A stretch of DNA of 64,000 nucleotides. It comes from Reyranella humidisoli (GTDB taxonomy: Bacteria > Pseudomonadota > Alphaproteobacteria > Reyranellales > Reyranellaceae). The notes under the pieces are model-generated. The model searched no databases and had not been told where the DNA came from. It worked only from the letters and a program-made list of their open reading frames with translations. Below, in pieces: positions 26,087 through 35,813 of the stretch. Each line of letters begins with the position of its first letter. Position 1 is the first letter of the stretch. The DNA is taken from assembly GCF_019039055.1 (NCBI RefSeq), contig NZ_JAHOPB010000003.1:372001-436000 (forward strand). Direction: 5' to 3'. Both the position numbers and the translations under genes were made by a program.

Positions 26087-26492
26087 TACGCTCGATCAGC
26101 TCGATCTTGTAGCCGTCGGGGTCTTCCACGAAGGCGATCACGGTCGTACCGAACTTCACCGGGCCCGCCGGGCGCGTGACCTTGCCGCCGGCCTTGGTGA
26201 CTTCCTCGCAGAGCTTGTACGCGTCGGGTACGCCGACCGCGAGATGGCCGAAGCCGGTGCCCAGCTCGTAGGGCTTTTCCTGATCCCAGTTGTGGGTGAG
26301 CTCGACGACGCAATGCTCGGGTTCCTCGCCGTAGCCCACGAAAGCCAGGCTGTACTTGCCGTCCGGCACGTCGCGCTTGCGCAGCAGCTTCATGCCCATC
26401 GGCCCGGTGTAGAAGGCCAGCGACTTGTCGAGATCCCGAACGCGGATCATCGTGTGCAGCATGCGATAGTTGGCGGCCTGGGTATCGGGCAT
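26079..26492 (-). CDS. gloA: Lactoylglutathione lyase (glyoxalase I)
   Basis: 137-residue glyoxalase I, converting the methylglyoxal-glutathione hemithioacetal to S-lactoylglutathione. All four metal ligands are readable: His13, Glu64 (VVELTHN), His83 (GFGHLAV) and Glu131 (KIELIE), with E. coli-like spacing. Excellent ribosome site (GGGAGGGGGAAG) before the ATG. It follows fabZ by 26 bases and is probably the last gene of the long rpsB-to-fabZ run, in the region where lpxA, lpxI and lpxB usually lie. Confidence 0.94.
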   Translation of the reverse strand: MPDTQAANYRMLHTMIRVRDLDKSLAFYTGPMGMKLLRKRDVPDGKYSLAFVGYGEEPEHCVVELTHNWDQEKPYELGTGFGHLAVGVPDAYKLCEEVTKAGGKVTRPAGPVKFGTTVIAFVEDPDGYKIELIERKG

Positions 26493-26518
26493 CTTCCCCC
26501 TCCCTGTTCGTCTACGGT

Positions 26519-26995
26519 CTAGCGATCGCGGATCATCGCGGCGAAGGTCGCTTCGGCGGCAACCTTGCCCTCGACCATCGCCTTGCCGGAGAATTTCCAG
26601 ACATTGGCGCGGCTCTGCATCTTCTGGACGTGCAGCTCGAGGCGGTCGCCCGGCACGACCGGGCGGCGGAAGCGCACCCCGTCGATCGACATGAAGTAGA
26701 CCAGCTTGCCCTCGGAATCGGAACCGAAAGTCGAGACCACGAGAACGCAGGCCGTCTGGGCCATCGCCTCGACGACCAGAACGCCCGGCATGACCGGTTC
26801 GGAGGGGAAATGCCCCTGAAAGAAAGGCTCGTTGATGCTGACGTTCTTGATGCCCACCGCGCTCTGGTCGAGCTTCATGTCGACCACCCTGTCGACCATC
26901 AGCATCGGGTAGCGATGCGGGATCATCTGCAGGATCCGCTTTATGTCGACGGATGTCGCCGTGACAGCGCCGGCATTCTCGGTGTGGGCGTTCAT
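26519..26995 (-). CDS. fabZ: 3-hydroxyacyl-ACP dehydratase FabZ
   Basis: 158-residue hot-dog-fold dehydratase of type II fatty-acid synthesis. Catalytic His62 in FFQGHFP and Glu76 in VVEAMAQ, fourteen residues apart as in E. coli. The ATG at 26995 is chosen because the longer open frame would run into bamA. In relatives fabZ sits between lpxD and lpxA; here it directly follows bamA (19 bases) and neither lpx gene is present. Confidence 0.95.
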   Translation of the reverse strand: MNAHTENAGAVTATSVDIKRILQMIPHRYPMLMVDRVVDMKLDQSAVGIKNVSINEPFFQGHFPSEPVMPGVLVVEAMAQTACVLVVSTFGSDSEGKLVYFMSIDGVRFRRPVVPGDRLELHVQKMQSRANVWKFSGKAMVEGKVAAEATFAAMIRDR

Positions 26996-27014
26996 GACCG
27001 TGGCCTCTTCCCGC

Positions 27015-29312
27015 TCAGAAGCGCGTGCCGAAGCTGAACCGCACGGCCTGCTGCTTGTCCCACGACTCGTATTGGATCGGGACCGCGTAGTCGATGCGGA
27101 TGGGGCCGAACGGCGAAACCCACTGGACGCCGACACCGGTAGAAACGCGCATCAATTGGCTGGTCAGAACCGAGGTCGCGCCATAGCTCTGCGCCTGGAC
27201 GCCCCACAGCGAGCCAATGTCCACGAACGCCTTGCCCAGAAGGCCGACCTCCTTCGGAATCAGCGGCAGCGGATAGGAGAGCTCGGTCGTGGCGGTATAG
27301 TAGTACTGACCACCGAGAGAGTCCGTCGTGTTCCCGTCGCGGGGGCCGATACCGCCGACCGTGAAGCCGCGCATCGTGTCGCCGCCGATGAAGAACAGAT
27401 TGTTCAGGCGGATGTAGGATCCGTTGTAGGGCAACACGAGGCCGGCCGAAGCGCCGATCGACCAGACGAAATCCTCGAACAGCGACTTGTAATAAACCGC
27501 GTCGGCCGTAGTGCGCAGGTACTGCTCCGTTCCGATCAAGCCGGCTGCGGCGATCGAGTTGCGCACCATGAAGCCCTTGGTCGTATTGAGACGGACGTCA
27601 CGGGTATCCCACAGAATCGTCTCGGAAACTTCGGAAACGACCTGCGTGCCCGAACTCTGCTGGATGAGCGGCGAGGCCCAGGGCTGGACGTTGTAGATGT
27701 CCGTCTGCCGGAGCGTATACCGGACGATCTGCCGGATATCCTCGGAGTAGGCCCAGCCGCCGCGCAGGGCAAAGCCCAGGCTGCGGTCGCTGTAGCTCGC
27801 GACCGACTGGCGATCATTCGACGTCCGGAAGAGGTCGAAACCGGCCGAGACCTGCCGATCCATGAAGTAGGGCTCGGTGAAACCCAGGTCGATCGAGGTG
27901 CTGAGCGTACCAAGCGAGAGGCCGAGGCGTGCCTCCTGCCCCTTGCCCAGCAGGTTACGCTCCTTGATCGCGATGTCACCGACGATGCCGGCGGTCGTCG
28001 AGTAACCGGCGCCGAACGAGATTTCGCCCGTGCTCTGCTCGACCACCTGGACTTCGAGGTTCGTCTTGTCCGGCGACGAACCCGGCGCGGCCGATACGTC
28101 GACTTTCTCGAAGAATCCCAGGTTCCGGAGGCGCTGCTGGCTGCGTCGGACCTTGGCTGTGCTGAACGCATCGCCTTCGGCCAGGCGAAACTCGCGCCGG
28201 ATGACCTTATCGAGCGTACGGGTGTTGCCCGAGATGTTGATGCGCTCGACGTAGACGCGGGGGCCTTCCTGGACGTCGAAGATCACGTCGACGGTATCGT
28301 TGTCCTTGTTGCGCCGGATGTTCGGGCGCACTTCCACGAAGGCGTAGCCCAGCGAGCCCACCGCCTCCTGGATGTTGGAAACCGACTTCTCGATGGCATC
28401 GGCATCGAACCAGTCGCCCGGGGCGATGGTGAGGAAGGTCTGCAGAACGTCGGTATCGAGACCCTGGAAGCGGCTGGTGACGTCGACCTTGCCGAACTTG
28501 TAGCGCGGCCCCTCACTGATCGTGAAGGTGATGAAGAAGCCCTCGCGGTTGGGCGCCAGCTCAGCGACCGCAGAAACCACGCGGAAGTCGGCATACCCCT
28601 CGGACAGATAGAATTTGCGCAGAAGCTCGCGATCGAGGTTCAGCCGGTCCGGGTCGAAGCGGTCGTCCGACGACAGGAAACGCCACCAGGCACTCTCGGA
28701 GGTCCGGATCTTGCCGCGCAGCGTGCCGTCGCCGAAGGCCTCGTTGCCGACGAAGCTGATGCGCTTCACGCCGGTGACGTCGCCCTCGTTGATCTCGAAA
28801 ACCAGGTCGACGCGGCCCTGCTCCAGGTTGATGACCTTGGGCTCGACGGAGGCATTGTAGCGGCCGCTGCGCCGGTAGATCGTCAGGATCCGATCGACGT
28901 CGGCCTGCACGCGCGCGCGGGTATAGACCTGACGAGGCTTCGACTGCACTTCGTCGCGCAGCTTGTCGTCCTCGATCTTGCTGTTCCCCTCGAACGCGAC
29001 GCGATTGATGATCGGGTTCTCGGTCACCTTCACAACGAGGGTGGCCCCCTGCATCTCGATCACAACGTCCGAGAACAGCCCGGTCGCGAACAGCGCCTTC
29101 AGCGAGCGGTCGGCCGCGGCCGCGTCGAAAGGCTCCCCGACCTTGAGTTGCAGATAGGAGCGGATGGTTTCCGGCTCCGCGCGGACATTTCCCTGGATCT
29201 GAATTCCGGCAATCGTACCGCCGGCCGCAGCACCACGTTGGGCGTGTGCCGGCGCGCTCAAGGACAGGATTGCAACAATGGCCAGTACGGCCCAACGAAA
29301 GATCAAACTCAC
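27015..29312 (-). CDS. bamA: Outer-membrane assembly factor BamA
   Basis: 765 residues. Signal peptide ending near AHAQ (residues 1-24), five POTRA repeats (about 30-350) and a C-terminal 16-strand barrel ending in Phe (FSFGTRF). The barrel's loop-6 motif appears as MRGF in GDTMRGFTVGG. BamA inserts beta-barrel proteins into the outer membrane, so this organism has a conventional porin-bearing outer membrane. GTG start. rseP lies upstream, as is usual; a 118-base gap separates them. Confidence 0.95.
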   Translation of the reverse strand: MSLIFRWAVLAIVAILSLSAPAHAQRGAAAGGTIAGIQIQGNVRAEPETIRSYLQLKVGEPFDAAAADRSLKALFATGLFSDVVIEMQGATLVVKVTENPIINRVAFEGNSKIEDDKLRDEVQSKPRQVYTRARVQADVDRILTIYRRSGRYNASVEPKVINLEQGRVDLVFEINEGDVTGVKRISFVGNEAFGDGTLRGKIRTSESAWWRFLSSDDRFDPDRLNLDRELLRKFYLSEGYADFRVVSAVAELAPNREGFFITFTISEGPRYKFGKVDVTSRFQGLDTDVLQTFLTIAPGDWFDADAIEKSVSNIQEAVGSLGYAFVEVRPNIRRNKDNDTVDVIFDVQEGPRVYVERINISGNTRTLDKVIRREFRLAEGDAFSTAKVRRSQQRLRNLGFFEKVDVSAAPGSSPDKTNLEVQVVEQSTGEISFGAGYSTTAGIVGDIAIKERNLLGKGQEARLGLSLGTLSTSIDLGFTEPYFMDRQVSAGFDLFRTSNDRQSVASYSDRSLGFALRGGWAYSEDIRQIVRYTLRQTDIYNVQPWASPLIQQSSGTQVVSEVSETILWDTRDVRLNTTKGFMVRNSIAAAGLIGTEQYLRTTADAVYYKSLFEDFVWSIGASAGLVLPYNGSYIRLNNLFFIGGDTMRGFTVGGIGPRDGNTTDSLGGQYYYTATTELSYPLPLIPKEVGLLGKAFVDIGSLWGVQAQSYGATSVLTSQLMRVSTGVGVQWVSPFGPIRIDYAVPIQYESWDKQQAVRFSFGTRF

Positions 29313-29430
29313 CCCCGGCGCCAGTCAGACCTGCCGATGGTCAAAAACGTGAACGCAGCTTTCTAGACCGGCAAGGGGTTCTAAGCCACCCCTTTTGTCC
29401 CCAGTTGCGAAGCAGCGCCAACGCCTCAAC

Positions 29431-30810
29431 TCAGCGCAGCAAAAGCCTGATGTCATTGAAAGTTGCGATCAGCGCCATGCCGATCACCAGTGCGAATCCG
29501 AGCTTCAGTCCCACTTCCTGTGCGCGAAGGCTCAGCGGCTTTCCGCGCACGGCTTCATAGGCATACATCGCGAGATGGCCGCCATCGAGCATGGGCACCG
29601 GCAGCAAATTGAAGATGCCCAGCACCACGGACAACGCGATGACGAGATTGAGAATACCCGCCCAGCCGGCGTAGGACGCCTCGCCCGCCGCCTTGGCGAT
29701 GCGGATCGGCCCGCCCAGTTCATCCACAGGCCGTGTCGCGGTCAGGATCTGTCCCATGGACGTATAGAACATGGAAGTCATGCCCCACACGGCGCGCACA
29801 CCCGCTCCCATGGCCCCGATCACGCCATGCTGCCGCAACTCGGTCACGGCCGCGGGACGCACGCGAAGGCGCCCGACAATCTGCTCCTTGCCGGCACAAT
29901 CGACGGTCTTGTCGACGATGGGCGTGATGGTCGTCTCGCCGTAGCGCCCTTCGCGCTCGTACTTGACCTGCACGGGCTGGCCGCCACTCTTGCCGATCAG
30001 TTCGGGGATGCGGGAGAAATATTCGACCGGCTTGCCGTCGATCGCCACCAGAAGATCACCGACCTTAAGCCCCGCGGCCTCGGCCGGGCTGTTCGCGGTG
30101 AAGCCACCGACCACGGGGCGGATGAACTGGTCGATCCCGAGGTCGCCGTAGCGCAGCGTGTTGTTGTAGCGATCGGTGCGCTCGCAATACTGCGGCTGGA
30201 TCTCGCCGCGGAGCAGTTGGTTGCCGCGGCGGTATTCGACCGGCATGGGCTTGGCCCAGTAGAGGAACTGGGCCTCCTGGATGTCCTCGTAGCGGTCGAT
30301 GCGCTTGTCCGCGAGGCGGACGATCTCGTCACCCGTGCGCAGCCCGGCCCTGGCCGCGGGTCCTTCGACCTGGACTGCAACCGTCGTGGGCGTATAGGGC
30401 TCGCCCGCGAAGAAGAACACGCCCGTCAGCAGCAGGAATGCGAAAAGGAGGTTGGCCATGGGCCCGCCCAGCACGACCGCGGCGCGCGCATAGAGCGGCT
30501 GGCTGAAGAAGGCGCGCTTGCGCTCGCTGGGAGAAAGCGGCTCATCGCTCGGCGTGGCGCTCGTGGCGTCGTTGTCGCCCAGGAACTTCACATAGCCGCC
30601 CAGCGGGATGATCGAGATCTTCCAGCGCGTACCGTTGCGGTCGGTCCAACCGAATATCTCGGGCCCGAATCCGATCGAGAAAACTTCGGCATGGATGCCG
30701 AACCGACGCCCGACCCAGTAGTGGCCGTACTCGTGAACGAACACCAGGAGCGTCAGGACCAGGAAGAAGTACGGCAGGTATGTCGTAAACAGGCTGACGA
30801 TGCTTTGCAT
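29431..30810 (-). CDS. rseP: Site-2 protease RseP
   Basis: 459-residue intramembrane zinc metalloprotease. HEYGH (HExxH) at residues 26-30 in the first helix, two PDZ regions in the periplasmic part (about 120-290; GLRTGDEIVRL and GLKVGDLLVAI) and the second ligand motif in LLPVPMLDGGH. It cleaves anti-sigma factors in envelope stress. Position between dxr and bamA is canonical. ATG at 30810, weak ribosome site. Confidence 0.95.
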   Translation of the reverse strand: MQSIVSLFTTYLPYFFLVLTLLVFVHEYGHYWVGRRFGIHAEVFSIGFGPEIFGWTDRNGTRWKISIIPLGGYVKFLGDNDATSATPSDEPLSPSERKRAFFSQPLYARAAVVLGGPMANLLFAFLLLTGVFFFAGEPYTPTTVAVQVEGPAARAGLRTGDEIVRLADKRIDRYEDIQEAQFLYWAKPMPVEYRRGNQLLRGEIQPQYCERTDRYNNTLRYGDLGIDQFIRPVVGGFTANSPAEAAGLKVGDLLVAIDGKPVEYFSRIPELIGKSGGQPVQVKYEREGRYGETTITPIVDKTVDCAGKEQIVGRLRVRPAAVTELRQHGVIGAMGAGVRAVWGMTSMFYTSMGQILTATRPVDELGGPIRIAKAAGEASYAGWAGILNLVIALSVVLGIFNLLPVPMLDGGHLAMYAYEAVRGKPLSLRAQEVGLKLGFALVIGMALIATFNDIRLLLR

Positions 30811-30840
30811 GCCCTACTCGACCAGTTAACTCGTTATACT

Positions 30841-32043
30841 TCAATTACTTAAGGCTTTGGCCCGGCAGAAGCCCTCAGCCGCCCTGCGCGCTTCCAGATC
30901 CGCCGCCTCCACCTGCTGGAGGGCATCCACCGCGTCGGAGAGGCCGTTCCACCCCGCCATCACATCCTCGACAATGCGAGCGATGTCGAGGAAGCCGATC
31001 CGGCGCGCCAGGAAAGCCGCCACCGCCGCCTCGTTCGCTGCATTCAACACGATGGGCGCATAGCCGCCCGTCACCAGAGCTTCGCGCGCCAACCGTAAGG
31101 ACGGAAAGCGGCCGGAATCGGGCCGCTCGAAGGTGAGCGCCGGAATGCTCATGAAATCGATCTTGGCCGATGGGCCGTCGATGCGCGAGGGCCACCCCAG
31201 GGCATGGCTGATGGGGATACGCATGTCGGCCGTTCCCAACTGGGCCAGCACGGAGCCATCTCGATAGGACACCATCGAATGGATGACCGATTGCGGATGC
31301 ACGACGATGTCGACCTGGTTCTCCGGCAGGCCGAACAGGAGCTGGGCCTCGATCAGTTCGAGCCCCTTGTTCATCATCGTCGCCGAATCGATCGAGATCT
31401 TGTCGCCCATGTCCCAGTTGGGATGTGCCAGCGCCTGCTCGGGTGTGACGTCGGCCATGTCAGCCAGCGACCAGTTGCGGAACGGTCCGCCCGAAGCGGT
31501 CAGGATCAGCCGGTCCACCGCATGACGCTGGTTGGGCTCGAAGACCTGGAAGATCGCGTTGTGCTCGGAATCCACCGGCAGGAGGACGCCGCCCGAGTGC
31601 TCGATGGCGTCGAGCAGCAGACGCCCTGCACAGACAAGCGCTTCCTTGTTGGCCAGGGCCACCATCGCGCCGCGGCGGGCGGCGACCAGGGTCGGTGCGA
31701 GACCCGCGAAGCCGACCACGGCCGCCATCACCCATTCGGCCGGCCGCGAAGCTGCCTCGACCACGGCATCCGGGCCGGCGGCGACCTCGACCGCGGTGCC
31801 GGCGAGGGCCTCCTTGAGCGCGCGGTAGCGCCCGGGATCGGCGACGACGGCCAAGCGGGCCCGCAGGCGCCTCGCCTGCTCGGCCAGCAGTTCGACCGAG
31901 CTGTTGGCGACCAGCGCTTCGACCCGGTAGCGTGCGGGATCCCGCTCGATCAGATCGACCGTGCTCTGGCCCACCGAGCCGGTCGAACCGAGAATGGTGA
32001 TCCCTCGAGGGTGTTCAGGGGAAGGCGCGACCCACTTGCTCAT
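30841..32043 (-). CDS. dxr: 1-deoxy-D-xylulose-5-phosphate reductoisomerase
   Basis: 400 residues; committed step of the MEP isoprenoid pathway. NADPH-binding GSTGSVGQSTVDLI at the N-terminus, ALANKEALVCAG, PVDSEHNAIFQ (metal site) and ASGGPFR are diagnostic. The ATG at 32043 overlaps the cdsA stop by four bases. Isoprenoid precursor made here is used by UppS, encoded two genes upstream. Confidence 0.96.
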   Translation of the reverse strand: MSKWVAPSPEHPRGITILGSTGSVGQSTVDLIERDPARYRVEALVANSSVELLAEQARRLRARLAVVADPGRYRALKEALAGTAVEVAAGPDAVVEAASRPAEWVMAAVVGFAGLAPTLVAARRGAMVALANKEALVCAGRLLLDAIEHSGGVLLPVDSEHNAIFQVFEPNQRHAVDRLILTASGGPFRNWSLADMADVTPEQALAHPNWDMGDKISIDSATMMNKGLELIEAQLLFGLPENQVDIVVHPQSVIHSMVSYRDGSVLAQLGTADMRIPISHALGWPSRIDGPSAKIDFMSIPALTFERPDSGRFPSLRLAREALVTGGYAPIVLNAANEAAVAAFLARRIGFLDIARIVEDVMAGWNGLSDAVDALQQVEAADLEARRAAEGFCRAKALSN

Positions 32044-32747
32044 GTCCAGGGCCACGAAGTGCCCGCGACAAGCCGTGCGACGGCGACGGCGACCAGGACC
32101 GCCATCAGCCCGTCGATCCGGTCCAGCAATCCACCATGCCCCGGGATCAGACGACCGCTGTCCTTCACCCCGGCGCGCCGCTTGGCGGCCGATTCGAGCA
32201 GGTCGCCCGCCTGCCCGACGACCGCGAGCGCCGCGCCTGCGAGGGCGAGATGCACCGTTTCGCCGAGCCCGAAGGCATAACCCGTCACCGCACTCGCCAC
32301 AGCCGCCCAGGCCATGCCACCGATCAGACCCGACCAGGTCTTGCCAGGGCTGATGCGCGGCGCGAGCTTGGCCCCGCCGGCGGTGCGCCCGACGAAATAG
32401 GCGCCGATATCGGTCGCCCAGATGCAGATCAGCACCCAGAGGATGGTTTCGCGGCCGAACGCCGGCTGGTGTCGCAGCCACAGCAGGGCCAGCAGGGCGG
32501 CGAGCCCATACGCCCATGCCAGCACACGCAAAACCGGCGCACCGCGGGTGAGTCGCGTCCATTCGAAGATCATGACCGGCGCCGCCAGCGCCGCGATCAG
32601 ATCGATCCAAGGATAGCCGCACCAAACGGCCGCAAGCAGCAGCGGGCCAAGCACGATGGCCGAGAGCGCCCGTACGAGCAGACCGGCGAAGCGCCCGCCA
32701 CGGGGCGCAGGGGCTTCAGCTTCCGACGCCGCCATACCGCCGCTCAC
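32040..32747 (-). CDS. cdsA: Phosphatidate cytidylyltransferase
   Basis: About 235 residues, polytopic; makes CDP-diacylglycerol for phospholipid synthesis. The C-terminal family signature is present (SAAKRRAGVKDSG then PGHGGLLDRIDG). The GTG at 32747 overlaps the uppS end by 32 bases; the ATG at 32735 (20-base overlap) is equally possible and neither has a clear ribosome site. Stop overlaps dxr (ATGA). Confidence 0.94.
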   Translation of the reverse strand: MSGGMAASEAEAPAPRGGRFAGLLVRALSAIVLGPLLLAAVWCGYPWIDLIAALAAPVMIFEWTRLTRGAPVLRVLAWAYGLAALLALLWLRHQPAFGRETILWVLICIWATDIGAYFVGRTAGGAKLAPRISPGKTWSGLIGGMAWAAVASAVTGYAFGLGETVHLALAGAALAVVGQAGDLLESAAKRRAGVKDSGRLIPGHGGLLDRIDGLMAVLVAVAVARLVAGTSWPWT

Positions 32748-33456
32748 GCCGCCGGAACTCCACGATGGCCTGTTCCAGGTGTTCCTTGCCGAAGTCCGGC
32801 CACAGCGTGTCGACGAAAACCAGCTCCGAGTAGGCGCATTGCCAGAGCAGGAAATTGCTGATCCTCTTCTCGCCGCTGGTCCGGATCAGGAGATCCGGAT
32901 CGGGCAGGCCGGCCGTCAGAAGTTCGCGTTCGAAGCTGTTCTGGTCGATGCCATCGACTGTGATCTCGCCGCTCGCGACCTTCTGCGCCATCCGCCGGGT
33001 CGCGCGCAGAATCTCGTCGCGTGCGCCGTAGTTGATGCAGATATTGACGTCGATGCGCGCGTTACTGGACGTCGTCTTCTCGGCATCGGCGATGTCCCGC
33101 ACGATGTCGGCCGCCAGCCCGTCGCGGTTACCGATGACCCTCAGCCGCGCCCCGTTCTTGCGCAACTCCTCGAGTTCGTTGCGCAGATAGTGGCGCAGGA
33201 GGCCCATCAGGTCGGCGACCTCGTCGGCGGGCCGAGTCCAGTTCTCCGTCGAGAAGGCAAAGAGTGTAAGGACGGGAATGCCCAGTTCGCCGGCACCGCG
33301 CACCACGCGGCGTACCGCATCGGCGCCGCGCCGATGGCCCGCAACGCGCGGCAGGCCACGTGCCTTCGCCCAACGTCCATTGCCATCCATGATGATGGCG
33401 ACGTGCTGGGGTCCCGATGGATGATCGGGACTGGCGGGCAGCGGCGCGGTGGGCAT
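32716..33456 (-). CDS. uppS: Undecaprenyl diphosphate synthase
   Basis: 246-residue cis-prenyltransferase making the lipid carrier for peptidoglycan and surface glycans. IIMDGNGRWAKARG (catalytic Asp), HRRGADAVRR, FAFSTENW and the C-terminal DLLIRTSGEKRISNF block are all present. Start overlaps the frr stop by one base (TGATG). Confidence 0.96.
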   Translation of the reverse strand: MPTAPLPASPDHPSGPQHVAIIMDGNGRWAKARGLPRVAGHRRGADAVRRVVRGAGELGIPVLTLFAFSTENWTRPADEVADLMGLLRHYLRNELEELRKNGARLRVIGNRDGLAADIVRDIADAEKTTSSNARIDVNICINYGARDEILRATRRMAQKVASGEITVDGIDQNSFERELLTAGLPDPDLLIRTSGEKRISNFLLWQCAYSELVFVDTLWPDFGKEHLEQAIVEFRRRERRYGGVGS

Positions 33457-34010
33457 CAGACCGTCTTGATCTCTTTTTCCTTGTGCGCCAGCACGTCGTC
33501 GACCTGCTTGACGTAGCGGTCGGTGAGCTTCTGCACCTCGTCGGACTTCTGGCGATGCTCGTCTTCCGAGATCTTGCGGTCCTTCTCGGCCTTCTTGAGC
33601 GCTTCCATGCCGTCGCGGCGGATGTTGCGGACGGCCACCTTGCCCTGCTCGGCATATTTGTGCGCGAGCTTGGCGAGCTCATTGCGGCGCTCGGTCGTGA
33701 GTTCCGGGATCGGAATGCGGATCATCTGGCCGTCCGGCGACGGATTGAGCCCGAGGCCGGCTTCGCGGATCGCCTTGGCGGTCGGGGTCACGAGACCCTT
33801 GTCCCAGACGCTGACCGTCAGGAGCCGAGGCTCGGGTGCGCTCACCGTGCCGACCTGGTTCAGCGGCATGCGCTGGCCGTAGGCCTCGACCATCACCGGG
33901 TCGAGCAGGTTGACCGAAGCGCGGCCGGTCCGCAGGCCGCCGAATTCCTTCTTCAGCGCGTCCATCGCGCCATGCATGCGCTTCTCGAGCTCGTTGAGAT
34001 CGGCAGACAT
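33456..34010 (-). CDS. frr: Ribosome recycling factor
   Basis: 184 residues, the normal length; splits post-termination ribosomes with EF-G. LRTGRASVNLLD and the C-terminal helix ending HKEKEIKTV fit the family. It lies two bases after pyrH and one-base-overlaps uppS, so it is translated from the same message. Confidence 0.97.
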   Translation of the reverse strand: MSADLNELEKRMHGAMDALKKEFGGLRTGRASVNLLDPVMVEAYGQRMPLNQVGTVSAPEPRLLTVSVWDKGLVTPTAKAIREAGLGLNPSPDGQMIRIPIPELTTERRNELAKLAHKYAEQGKVAVRNIRRDGMEALKKAEKDRKISEDEHRQKSDEVQKLTDRYVKQVDDVLAHKEKEIKTV

Positions 34011-34012
34011 GA

Positions 34013-34738
34013 TCAGGCCTCGTCCTTGATGATCGTGAAGGTGCCCTCGCCGCGCATCGTCTCGGCGAAGGCGCCAGGCTTGTGGATGTCGAAGACAATG
34101 ATGGGGATGCGGTTCTCGCGCGCAAGCGAGATCGCCGAAGCGTCCATCACCTGCAGGTCGCGCGACAGCACTTCCATGTAGCTGAGCGTATCATAGCGTT
34201 TGGCGTTCTTGTCCTTGCGCGGGTCGGCCGAATAGACGCCGTCGACCTGCGTGCCCTTGAGCAGCGCGTTGACGCCCATCTCCGCCGCGCGCAGGGCCGC
34301 CGCGGTATCGGTGGTGAAGAACGGATTGCCGGTGCCCGCCGCGAAGATCACGACCCGCCCCTTTTCCATGTGCCGGGCCGCGCGGCGGCGGATGTAGGGC
34401 TCGCAGACCGTGGTCATCGGGATGGCCGACTGCACGCGGGTCTGCAGACCCACACGCTCCAGTGCGCTTTGCATCGCGAGTGAATTGATGACCGTGGCCA
34501 GCATGCCCATGTAGTCGCCGCTGGCGCGGTCCATGCCGGAGGCCGCCGCGGAGACGCCGCGGAAGATGTTGCCGCCCCCGATCACCAGACAGATCTGCAC
34601 ACCCATGGCATGCACGGTCTTCACTTCCTGTGCGACCATCGCAACCATGTCGGGATCGAGGCCATATTCCCGATTCCCCATCAGCCCCTCGCCAGAGAGC
34701 TTGAGAAGGACACGGCGGTATTGGGGACCCGACGGCAT
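34013..34738 (-). CDS. pyrH: Uridylate kinase
   Basis: 241-residue bacterial UMP kinase of the amino-acid-kinase fold. LLKLSGEGLMG, VIGGGNIFRG and AAGTGNPFFTTDTAA are the standard substrate-binding blocks. First gene after the tsf-pyrH hairpin at 34768; likely read partly through from rpsB-tsf and possibly from its own promoter. Confidence 0.97.
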   Translation of the reverse strand: MPSGPQYRRVLLKLSGEGLMGNREYGLDPDMVAMVAQEVKTVHAMGVQICLVIGGGNIFRGVSAAASGMDRASGDYMGMLATVINSLAMQSALERVGLQTRVQSAIPMTTVCEPYIRRRAARHMEKGRVVIFAAGTGNPFFTTDTAAALRAAEMGVNALLKGTQVDGVYSADPRKDKNAKRYDTLSYMEVLSRDLQVMDASAISLARENRIPIIVFDIHKPGAFAETMRGEGTFTIIKDEA

Positions 34739-34767
34739 CAGATGTGCCTCTGACTACGTTTGTCTTG

Positions 34768-34794
34768 GGCGCGCGGACAACATGTCCGCGCGCC
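34768..34794 (-). terminator. Strong hairpin between tsf and pyrH (attenuator-like)
   Basis: Perfect 12-base stem GGCGCGCGGACA/TGTCCGCGCGCC with a three-base loop. No U-run follows on the minus strand, so full termination is doubtful; it may cause partial termination or mark an RNA-processing site separating rpsB-tsf from the pyrH-fabZ genes. Confidence 0.6.
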
Positions 34795-34808
34795 TGTGAA
34801 CTTCAATA

Positions 34809-35738
<930 letters not shown>

Positions 35739-35762
35739 GTCTTGCTCCGTTTGGTACAACAA

Positions 35763-35784
35763 GGGCCGGTCTTCCGACCGGCCC
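35763..35784 (-). terminator. Hairpin between rpsB and tsf (attenuator-like)
   Basis: Nine-base stem GGGCCGGTC/GACCGGCCC with a four-base loop; on the minus strand it is followed by TTGTTGT. This resembles the partial terminator known between rpsB and tsf in other bacteria. Confidence 0.6.
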
Positions 35785-35813
35785 CGTCTATTTCTCTTCG
35801 ATGAGGGGCCGAA

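Noticed and set aside
29360..29395. AAGGGGT/ACCCCTT inverted repeat between rseP and bamA as a terminator
   Set aside because: Seven-base stem with no U-tract in either direction inside a conserved operon; probably fortuitous or part of a leader.
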